Source of the DNA: Bacteroidales bacterium
Lineage (GTDB): Bacteria; Bacteroidota; Bacteroidia; Bacteroidales; JAOZVK01
Reading direction: 5' to 3'
Length of the DNA stretch: 6,779 nt
Assembly: GCA_029938185.1 (NCBI GenBank)
Contig: JAOZVK010000321.1
Span: 1-6,779 of the forward strand
Part shown: in pieces, positions 1 to 4,681 of the stretch
Layout of the letters: each line of letters opens with the position of its first letter
Position numbering within the stretch: position 1 is the first letter of the stretch
The notes under the pieces: model-generated
What the model was told of the DNA's origin: nothing
Seen by the model: the letters and a program-made list of their open reading frames with translations, nothing else
The model's database searches: none
Position numbers and translations under genes: made by a program

Positions 1-50
1 ATGCTAAACATTTTATTTTCAATATCTTTTAAGTTCGTAAAGTAGAACTA
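1..50 (-). repeat. Dispersed 50-bp repeat, copy A
   Basis: The reverse complement of bases 1-50 aligns without gaps to 3623-3672 with 41 of 50 identities; most differences are transitions. The shared core reads TTCTACTTTRCGAACTTAA on the copy-B strand. Because the window starts inside or at the edge of this copy, its full length is unknown. Relative to the gene that follows it (fusA here, the amidase for copy B) each copy has the same orientation, so it may be a leader element, but a generic intergenic repeat family is equally possible. Confidence 0.7.
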
Positions 51-107
51 AAAAACTTTTTTTATAAAAAATATTAAAAAAATTATGATATAATTATAAA
101 TATTATA

Positions 108-115
108 TAAATTTG
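108..115 (+). promoter_or_regulatory. Possible Bacteroidota-type -7 box upstream of fusA
   Basis: TAAATTTG fits the TAnnTTTG consensus recognised by the Bacteroidota primary sigma factor. No convincing TTTG lies at the -33 position, and the surrounding DNA is almost all A/T, so a chance match is quite possible. If used, it would give fusA an unusually long leader of about 200 nt that contains the 8-bp-unit array at 171-202. Confidence 0.3.
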
Positions 116-160
116 CAGCTTTTTTTGAGGAAAATATTGATTCTTTTGGTTTTAGCTTAA

Positions 161-202
161 TTATACTTTCAATGGTTCAATTATTCAATGATACAATCGT
201 AA
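161..202 (+). repeat. 8-bp-period array, copy 1 (upstream of fusA)
   Basis: From 171 the sequence runs as four consecutive 8-bp units: AATGGTTC, AATTATTC, AATGATAC, AATCGTAA, fitting the pattern AATnnTnM (M is A or C). The whole 42-bp stretch from 161 matches 2412-2453, on the other side of fusA, at 38 of 42 positions in direct orientation. A short frame starting at ATG 172 (MVQLFNDT...) is a by-product of the units. The pattern looks like an interspersed intergenic repeat; its function is unknown. Confidence 0.75.
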
Positions 203-321
203 GTTTAAAGCTTACATACACAGATAAACAATGTGATATTAAAAAATAAAAATATAGTTTTTATATAGTTATCTAACATATTAAAATATTAAATAGTTAT
301 TTATTCAAATTAACAATTATC

Positions 322-2397
322 ATGTCAATTATTAATCTTAGAAATATAGGTATTGCTGCACATATTGATGCAGGAAAAACAACAGTAACAGAGCGAATGC
401 TTTACTACACAGGTATAAACCGAAAAATGGGAGAAGTTCATGACGGACAAGCTACAATGGACTTCATGAAACAAGAACAAGAAAGAGGTATCACAATTGC
501 TTCGGCTGCAATTTCGTGTAAGTGGAGAGGTTCACAAGTAAACATAATAGACACACCAGGTCACGTTGATTTTACTGTTGAAGTAGAAAGATCGCTTAGA
601 GTAATTGATGGTATGGTTGCTGTTTTTTGTGCAGTAGGTGGTGTTGAGCCACAAAGTGAAACAGTTTGGAACCAAGCAGATAGATATAAAGTTCCCAGAA
701 TAGGATTTATTAATAAAATGGACAGAAGTGGTGCCGATTTTTTTGAAGTTGTCAATTTGATGAACAAATATCTTGATGCTAATGCTATTCCATTTCAAAT
801 ACCTTTAGGGACGGAAACCAATTTCGAAGGGGTTATTGATATTATTGAAAGAAAAGCATATACATTTGATGATTCGGATAGACACGAAGTTGAAATTCCA
901 GAAGAATATTTAGAAAAAGTAGAAGAAACTCGAAATAATCTAATAGAAAAATTAGCCGATTACGATGATAGTATAATGGAAATGTATCTTGACGAACAAG
1001 AAATCTCATCGGAAATATTGATGAAAGTTGCAAGAAAAGCCACATTAAAACTTATGATAACTCCAGTTTTTTGTGGATCAGCATATAAAAACAAAGGTGT
1101 TCAACTTGTACTTGATGCAATTGTTGATTATCTACCATCTCCAATTGATGTTGGTGCAATAGTAGGAATGGATGTAGATGAGCCTGAAAAATCACAAACT
1201 CGTAATCCATCGCCAAAAGATTCGTTTTCAGCATTAGCTTTTAAACTTATTAACGACCCATACGTAGGACAACAAACTTTTGTTAGAGTTTTTTCGGGAT
1301 CACTAAAAAATGGTATGCAAATAAAGAACTCTACAAAAGGAAAATTAGAGCGAATTGGTCGCATATTCCGAATACATGCCAAAGACCGTGAAGAAATAAA
1401 AACGGCTGGACCAGGTGATATAGTAGCATTAATTGGTATGAAAAATACCAAAACAGGAGATACATTATGCGATACTAAGAACCAGTTACATCTTGAATCA
1501 ATTCATATTCCACCATCGGTTATTGAGTTAAAAATAAATCCAAAAAAACGTAAAGACCAAAGTAAATTAGGCGAAGGTTTAGCTAAACTTTCAAACGAAG
1601 ACCCCTCATTTAATGCAAGATATGATGATGAAACAGAAGAAACAATAGTTTCGGGAATGGGTGAATTGCATCTTGAAATTATAGTGGACAGATTGAGTCA
1701 CGAGTTTGATATTGAAGTTGAAGTTGGTAAACCATCGGTTGCATATCGCGAAACTATTAAAACAGAAATAGAAATTGAACATAAATACTCTAAACAATCG
1801 GGCGGAAAAGGTCAGTTTGCACAAACTGTTATGCGAATTGAACCAAACGGTGGCAAAGGCTACGAATTTATTGATAAAATTAAAGGTGGATCAATTCCCG
1901 CTGAATTTATATCATCGGTTAACAAAGGTATATTAAAAACTTTGGGTAGAGGTGTTATTGCTGATTTTCCGGTTGTTGATGTAAAAGTTGTTCTTCTTGA
2001 TGGAAAACACCATGCAGTAGATTCTTCGGATATGGCTTTCCAAATTTGTTCTTCCATTTGTTTCAAAAATGGTTTTTTGAAAGCAAATCCTGTTTTACTT
2101 GAACCAGTTATGAAAGTTGAAATCAATACTCCTGATGATTATATCGGAAATGTTGTTGGTGACATTAACAAAAGAAGAGGAAAAATAGAATCAATGAGAA
2201 GATACAGAAAAGGTTCTCAAAAACTTAATGGTTTTGTTCCATTAAAAGAAATGTTTGGATATGCTACAACTCTAAGAAATATTTCGAGTGGTAGAGCAAA
2301 CTATTCTATGGAATTTTATAGATATCTACCATTAGGTAAAATTCTTCAGGAAGAAGTAATAAAAGAAATTGCAAAGAAAAAAGAAGAAAAAAAATAG
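322..2397 (+). CDS. fusA: Elongation factor G, stand-alone copy
   Basis: Ribosomal translocase GTPase acting in the cytoplasm: it moves tRNA and mRNA after peptide bond formation and, with ribosome recycling factor, helps split ribosomes. The 691 residues cover all five EF-G domains. GTPase motifs are intact: G1 AHIDAGKT (13-20), G2 RGIT (55-58), G3 DTPGH (77-81, including the switch II histidine), G4 NKMD (131-134), G5 GSA (252-254). Domain II starts near 302; domain III carries SGMGELHLEI (444-453); domain IV has GGSIPAEF and a tip histidine near 564 (GKHHAVDSSD); domain V ends at GRANYSMEF (658-665) plus a lysine-rich tail. The start is fixed by an in-frame TAA at 274-276 with no start codon in between; there is no Shine-Dalgarno sequence. 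It lacks the usual rpsL/rpsG/tuf neighbours, and its C terminus differs from what I recall of the housekeeping Bacteroidota protein, so it is probably a paralogue. The intact motifs separate it from the GTPase-defective EF-G2 of Bacteroides. Confidence 0.96.
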   Translation: MSIINLRNIGIAAHIDAGKTTVTERMLYYTGINRKMGEVHDGQATMDFMKQEQERGITIASAAISCKWRGSQVNIIDTPGHVDFTVEVERSLRVIDGMVAVFCAVGGVEPQSETVWNQADRYKVPRIGFINKMDRSGADFFEVVNLMNKYLDANAIPFQIPLGTETNFEGVIDIIERKAYTFDDSDRHEVEIPEEYLEKVEETRNNLIEKLADYDDSIMEMYLDEQEISSEILMKVARKATLKLMITPVFCGSAYKNKGVQLVLDAIVDYLPSPIDVGAIVGMDVDEPEKSQTRNPSPKDSFSALAFKLINDPYVGQQTFVRVFSGSLKNGMQIKNSTKGKLERIGRIFRIHAKDREEIKTAGPGDIVALIGMKNTKTGDTLCDTKNQLHLESIHIPPSVIELKINPKKRKDQSKLGEGLAKLSNEDPSFNARYDDETEETIVSGMGELHLEIIVDRLSHEFDIEVEVGKPSVAYRETIKTEIEIEHKYSKQSGGKGQFAQTVMRIEPNGGKGYEFIDKIKGGSIPAEFISSVNKGILKTLGRGVIADFPVVDVKVVLLDGKHHAVDSSDMAFQICSSICFKNGFLKANPVLLEPVMKVEINTPDDYIGNVVGDINKRRGKIESMRRYRKGSQKLNGFVPLKEMFGYATTLRNISSGRANYSMEFYRYLPLGKILQEEVIKEIAKKKEEKK

Positions 2398-2416
2398 GCT
2401 CTTCGAGCCTTTTATA
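2396..2416 (+). terminator. Intrinsic terminator of fusA
   Basis: A 6-bp stem AGGCTC/GAGCCT (2396-2401 with 2405-2410) closes on a TTC loop and is followed by TTTAT. It overlaps the last two bases of the fusA stop codon and is preceded by an A-rich stretch. This compact form is typical of a factor-independent terminator, though the T tract is short. Confidence 0.75.
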
Positions 2417-2453
2417 CTTTAAATGGTACAATTATTCAATGATACAATGGTAC
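2412..2453 (+). repeat. 8-bp-period array, copy 2 (downstream of fusA)
   Basis: Four units of 8 bp (AATGGTAC, AATTATTC, AATGATAC, AATGGTAC) at 2422-2453, with the same preceding TTATACTTT as copy 1. It matches 161-202 at 38 of 42 bases in the same orientation. The array directly follows the fusA terminator, so fusA sits between two direct copies. Confidence 0.75.
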
Positions 2454-2652
2454 ACAATACCTTGATTAATAATTGATACCAGTTTGTTAATGTTATAACT
2501 ATAACCGTTTAGAGTATATGTTGCTTACGTTGGCTAAGTGTTTATGTATTGGACTTATTTTATTTTTTGACAGGATTAACATGATTGATTTTTAGTTTGT
2601 TGCGAAACACCTGATAAACAACACTGTTCAACTTTATGTAGGTAGCCCTTAA
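2454..2652. other. Non-coding spacer between fusA and amidase terminators
   Basis: No coding frame, RNA gene or promoter is convincing here. The only recognisable pattern is CAGGATTAACATGATTGATT near 2571-2590, which resembles the degenerate GGATTAACA-type short intergenic repeats I recall from Bacteroidota genomes. Nothing else supports a function. Confidence 0.35.
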
Positions 2653-2659
2653 GCCTAAA

Positions 2660-2694
2660 AAAGTTAGGCGTAGTTTGAAACTACGCCTAACTTT
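2660..2694 (-). terminator. Strong hairpin terminator of the amidase gene
   Basis: The arms 2660-2676 and 2678-2694 are perfect 17-base inverted copies around one central base (core GTTAGGCGTAG / CTACGCCTAAC). Read on the minus strand, the stem ends in a run of six T, as expected for an intrinsic terminator about 30 bases beyond the amidase stop. On the plus strand it is followed by A's, so it should not act strongly that way. A third copy of GCCTAA at 2653-2658 could pair with TTAGGC at 2664-2669 and compete with the main stem. Confidence 0.85.
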
Positions 2695-2726
2695 AAAAAA
2701 AATAAAGTTTAATTCTGAAAATTGAT

Positions 2727-3569
2727 TTATACACTACCAGTTTTTTCAACTTTAATTTGATACCAGTCTCCTTTTTCCTCTATAATATTAACTCTTTTAC
2801 CTTTGTGTCCTTTTAAAAGGATATCAGCAGTTGTACTATCTGAAGCTCTAAGATTTAGAGTTTTTGCATCTATAAAACCATTACCATAACTGTCGGAAGT
2901 GTCTTTCTTAATATATTTGCTTGCAGCCCAACATGTAATCTCTATCTTTTTGATAAATGTGTCGCGTAGTTTATCAAGCGGAAATGCTGGTCCTGGATCC
3001 GATTTACGTCCAGGTGCAATTTCTTCATGACCTAAGATTTCTTCAATTTCAAAAGTTTTACACAATGTTTCACAAATCTCAAAAACAGTATCTATTTGCT
3101 CTTGAGTAAACTTATGCCAAAACATCATTGGTGTTTTGGGATAATTTCTATGTTTTCCTTCATAAATTTTATCGGCAGGTACATAAATTGGTTTAGTTTT
3201 CTTTTCGTTCCACCAAGTTACATATCCATCTCCTTTTTTAGTTAATGAACCTGGATTACATATTTCGATGCCAATTGCATATGAATTATAACCTACTTTA
3301 TTGCCATAAGCACTTTTACCAGCATGATATGCTTTTCTGTTAAAATCAACCATCTGCGTTACGCTTCCATTAGCTCCTACTACCATGTGAGCAGAAACTT
3401 TTGCTCCTTTCAAAAATCCTACAGTTTGAGAACCATCGCCTTTTGCATCAGGTCCAGCAGTATAATGAATTATAATACTATCTGGTTTTAATGCTCCACC
3501 ATAACTACCTGTTTGTACAAAAGGTTTCACTTTGTCACCTACTTTTAATCTATTGTTTACAACTTCCAT
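2727..3569 (-). CDS. N-acetylmuramoyl-L-alanine amidase (Amidase_2) with C-terminal SH3b domain
   Basis: Predicted zinc hydrolase that cuts the amide bond between N-acetylmuramic acid and L-alanine in peptidoglycan or its fragments. Residues 30-200 form an AmpD/PGRP-like Amidase_2 domain. By comparison with AmpD, zinc ligands are H35 (IIIHYTAG), H181 (GHEEIAPGR) and D191 (KSDPGPAFP), with E102 (GIEIC) and K189 as catalytic residues; all are present. Residues about 232-276 (AKTLNLRAS...GDWYQIKV) form a bacterial SH3 domain, usually a cell-wall or peptide binding module. There is no signal peptide or membrane segment: the protein starts MEVVNNRLKVGDKVKPF. It could recycle muropeptides in the cytoplasm, or be a lysin released by lysis or a specialised secretion route; no phage genes are nearby. 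The start is fixed by an in-frame TAA 15 bases upstream. Its own terminator follows, so it looks monocistronic. Confidence 0.9.
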   Translation of the reverse strand: MEVVNNRLKVGDKVKPFVQTGSYGGALKPDSIIIHYTAGPDAKGDGSQTVGFLKGAKVSAHMVVGANGSVTQMVDFNRKAYHAGKSAYGNKVGYNSYAIGIEICNPGSLTKKGDGYVTWWNEKKTKPIYVPADKIYEGKHRNYPKTPMMFWHKFTQEQIDTVFEICETLCKTFEIEEILGHEEIAPGRKSDPGPAFPLDKLRDTFIKKIEITCWAASKYIKKDTSDSYGNGFIDAKTLNLRASDSTTADILLKGHKGKRVNIIEEKGDWYQIKVEKTGSV

Positions 3570-3576
3570 AACTATT

Positions 3577-3687
3577 TTGTTTTAGTATAAAATTAATGTA
3601 CAGTTTATTGTTTTAGTTAAACTAATTCTACTTTGCGAACTTAAAAGATGCTAAAAATAAGATATTTAGAACTTAATTTGTTTTAGT
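3577..3687 (-). promoter_or_regulatory. Three copies of a 10-mer upstream of the amidase
   Basis: TTGTTTTAGT occurs exactly at 3577-3586, 3608-3617 and 3678-3687, each followed by an A/T-rich stretch with TAAA (extended form TTGTTTTAGTnTAAA in two copies). On the coding strand of the amidase this reads ACTAAAACAA, lying 8 to 118 bases upstream of its start. It could be an operator or promoter-proximal repeat. No TAnnTTTG box is visible on the minus strand here, so the promoter is not located. The AT-richness makes chance repetition possible. Confidence 0.35.
3623..3672 (+). repeat. Dispersed 50-bp repeat, copy B
   Basis: Inverted counterpart of bases 1-50 (41 of 50 identical, no gaps). It lies in the leader of the amidase gene, between the second and third TTGTTTTAGT copies. 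The two copies enclose fusA and the amidase, about 3.6 kb, but they are diverged and nothing else suggests a composite transposon. Confidence 0.7.
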
Positions 3688-3751
3688 TTAAAAATATTTC
3701 TCAAGTTTTTTTGCCCTCGTATGTTTACAAAAAAAGATAATTATATTTTTT

Positions 3752-3759
3752 TATCTTTG
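3752..3759 (+). promoter_or_regulatory. Bacteroidota-type -7 box TATCTTTG
   Basis: TATCTTTG is an exact TAnnTTTG match. A -33 TTTG is not clear; the nearest candidate, GTTTAC at 3723-3728, is a poor match about 24 bases upstream. Transcription would start near 3766 and read rightwards into a stretch with no open frame until the transposase remnant at 4098, passing a possible hairpin (AGGACT 3775-3780 with AGTCCT 3820-3825) and the first 36-bp repeat. Confidence 0.4.
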
Positions 3760-3765
3760 TATCTT

Positions 3766-3926
3766 GAAAAAATAAGGACTGAATAAGGAGAATAATTAAG
3801 CCCAAGACAACAACTAAGTAGTCCTACAAAAGTTTTTCAACATTTGGTTTTATACAATTAATTACATGATAGTGATTTACAAAAATGCATAAGCCATATT
3901 AAATAGGTCGTAGACCTTATTTGTAT
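3766..3926 (+). ncRNA. Speculative small transcript ending at the first 36-bp repeat
   Basis: A transcript from the TATCTTTG box would have a distal pairing AGGACT/AGTCCT (3775-3780 with 3820-3825) and could end at the hairpin of repeat R1, AAATAGGTC GTA GACCTTATTT, which has 9 pairs, one bulged base and a short U-rich tail. No coding frame of note lies inside. This rests only on a promoter-like box and a hairpin, so it is a candidate rather than a call. Confidence 0.18.
3884..3919 (+). repeat. 36-bp hairpin repeat R1
   Basis: First of three direct copies with the pattern AATGCRTAAGC, a 10-base variable segment, then ATAGGTCGWAGACCTTA. R1 differs from R3 at three positions. The AGGTC/GACCT stem has a 3-base loop, and in this copy the outer AAAT/ATTT also pairs across one bulged base, making the longest hairpin of the three. 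The form recalls REP-like intergenic hairpins. Confidence 0.8.
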
Positions 3927-4097
3927 GTCCACTTTCAGATAATTATCCTATTCTTTTTTTTTCTTCGAGTCAGAACAGTATTGAGAAACGCTACTATATG
4001 TAATGATTTCGTATCAACTGCGAGGATAGACTGAGGAAAAAATTCCTTATTTTCAGGTAACTAATAAATTTCAGTTAACTAATAAATAACAAAAGTA
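3924..4097 (+). ncRNA. Leader of the IS110 remnant, possible relic bridge-RNA region
   Basis: IS110-family elements carry a structured non-coding (bridge) RNA in the left end, just before the transposase start. The roughly 170 bases here have the right position and size and no coding frame. Visible pairings are modest: palindrome GATAATTATC (3938-3947), TGAT/ATCA (4003-4015), AGTC/GACT (3968-3971 with 4029-4032) and AGGAA/TTCCT around AAAA (4034-4047). I cannot identify target- and donor-binding loops, so the assignment rests on position. With the transposase truncated, any such RNA would be a relic. Confidence 0.22.
4051..4086 (+). repeat. Tandem duplication of 18 bp before the transposase start
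   Basis: TTTCAGGTAACTAATAAA (4051-4068) is followed directly by TTTCAGTTAACTAATAAA (4069-4086), one mismatch in 18. It ends 11 bases before the ATG of the transposase remnant and contains stop codons, so it is not coding. Confidence 0.85.
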
Positions 4098-4289
4098 ATG
4101 AAAAATAAAGAAGTAACAAAACAAATAGTTGGAATTGATATAGGAAAGGATATTTTTTATGCCTGTTATAAAATTCAATTCTTGGATAACAAAGTAGTAA
4201 TTAAGGGAACAAAATCTTTTAATAATGATGGTTCTGGAATGACGCTTTTTTATTTTATGTGTAAAAAACATAATATAACTTTATATTAA
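4098..4289 (+). pseudogene. IS110-family transposase, N-terminal remnant
   Basis: The 63 codons begin MKNKEVTKQIVGIDIGKD, the RuvC-like start of DEDD transposases of the IS110 family; D14 in GIDIGKD would be the first catalytic acid. The frame continues through a stretch resembling the first strand-helix region and ends KKHNITLY, about where intact relatives reach their FVMEATG motif with the second acid. Intact family members have roughly 300-400 residues, so most of the RuvC domain, the remaining acids and the Tnp_20 serine domain are gone. The stop codon is formed at the junction with repeat R2, whose first two bases are the AA of the TAA, so the truncation point is R2 itself. No continuation was recognised downstream. 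The remnant should be inactive; an intact copy elsewhere could supply enzyme in trans. Confidence 0.65.
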
Positions 4290-4323
4290 TGCGTAAGCAA
4301 CTATAGATAGGTCGAAGACCTTA
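4288..4323 (+). repeat. 36-bp hairpin repeat R2
   Basis: Second direct copy; it matches R3 at 32 of 36 bases, with differences confined to the central variable segment. It begins at the exact end of the transposase remnant. Hairpin AGGTC-GAA-GACCT at 4309-4321. It lies 404 bases after R1 and 357 before R3. Confidence 0.8.
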
Positions 4324-4415
4324 TAAAGCAATTTGAGGATAGTCTCTACAAAACAGTGTTAGTATGATTATCAAATGATTACAAAGACTTTTTGAAATTA
4401 TCAAAAATAAAAATC

Positions 4416-4542
4416 GGCTACCCTTTTAAAGTTGTACAGCGTTGAATGTTAATTTGTTATAATTTATATGTAAGAGCAAATCGGTCAGACTGCTTGAAGC
4501 GGTCAGACCAGTGTACTTTTTTCCAGCTTTAAACGGGTAGTC
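4416..4542. mobile_element. MITE-like element of 127 bp with inverted ends
   Basis: Left end GGCTACCCTTTTAAAGTTGT (4416-4435) and the reverse complement of the right end (4523-4542), GACTACCCGTTTAAAGCTGG, agree at 16 of 20 bases; two mismatches are still G-U pairs in RNA. Flanks are TAAAAATC (4408-4415) and TAAAAATT (4543-4550), a 7-of-8 direct repeat consistent with an 8-bp target duplication, although the DNA is AT-rich. The inside has no coding frame but holds a further pairing GTACA/TGTAC and a 27-bp palindrome. It is therefore a candidate non-autonomous transposon. The 8-bp duplication would fit IS1595-type transposases, among others; I cannot assign the ends to a named family. Confidence 0.6.
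4483..4509. repeat. 27-bp imperfect palindrome inside the MITE-like element
   Basis: The sequence GGTC-A-GAC-T-GCTTGAAGC-G-GTC-A-GACC is symmetric about base 4496, with one A-A mismatch and one T-G wobble per arm. It also contains GGTCAGAC twice in direct orientation (4483-4490, 4501-4508). A T-run (4517-4522) follows 7 bases later, so on the plus strand it could act as a weak terminator; equally it is just the hairpin core of the element. Confidence 0.7.
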
Positions 4543-4644
4543 TAAAAATTATTTAAAAATCAAGCCATTAAAAATTAAATTTTATATTTTTTCGGACAAT
4601 CAATACCGTTTTGTAAGGACTATCCATTATTAAAATATTAACAA

Positions 4645-4680
4645 AATGCGTAAGCCACATTAAATAGGTCGAAGACCTTA
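4645..4680 (+). repeat. 36-bp hairpin repeat R3, next to the chemoreceptor stop codon
   Basis: Third direct copy, 33 of 36 identical to R1. It ends one base before the stop codon of the minus-strand chemoreceptor gene (stop at 4682-4684). Read on that strand it forms AGGTC-TTC-GACCT, similar in shape to the fusA terminator, followed by ATTTAAT. It may therefore serve as the transcription end of the chemoreceptor gene, although the T tract is weak. Confidence 0.75.
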
Positions 4681-4681
4681 A

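Noticed and set aside
172..249. Short plus-strand frame beginning MVQLFNDTIV, open back to about base 100
   Set aside because: It starts inside the 8-bp-unit array, and the same eight residues are encoded at the second array after fusA. It has no recognisable motif, and the upstream part has no start codon.
532..2126. Several minus-strand and out-of-frame open stretches inside fusA
   Set aside because: They are shadows of the strongly supported EF-G frame and encode no recognisable protein.
161..2453. fusA as cargo of a transposon bounded by the flanking arrays or the 50-bp inverted repeats
   Set aside because: The arrays are low-complexity 8-bp units, the 50-bp repeats are diverged, no transposase lies between them and no target duplication is visible.
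4071..4271. Minus-strand frame of 66 codons opposite the transposase remnant
   Set aside because: It is antisense to the IS110 homology, has Phe/Tyr/Ile-rich composition typical of the complement of an A-rich gene, and shows no motif.
4324..4415. Search for a continuation of the IS110 transposase after R2
   Set aside because: All three plus-strand frames are interrupted by stops, and none shows the EATG motif or the serine-domain signatures.
3819..4622. Inverted match TAGTCCTACAAAA (3819-3831) / TTTTGTAAGGACTA (4609-4622) as ends of an 800-bp element
   Set aside because: It covers only 13 of 14 bases with one inserted base, has no target duplication, and IS110 elements lack terminal inverted repeats. 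It is likely chance in AT-rich DNA, though AAGGACT recurs at 3774.
3884..4680. CRISPR array or integron attC sites formed by the three 36-bp repeats
   Set aside because: The spacings of about 320-370 bp are far too long for CRISPR spacers. The repeats lack the GTTRRRY/RYYYAAC boxes of attC sites, and no cas gene or integrase is present.
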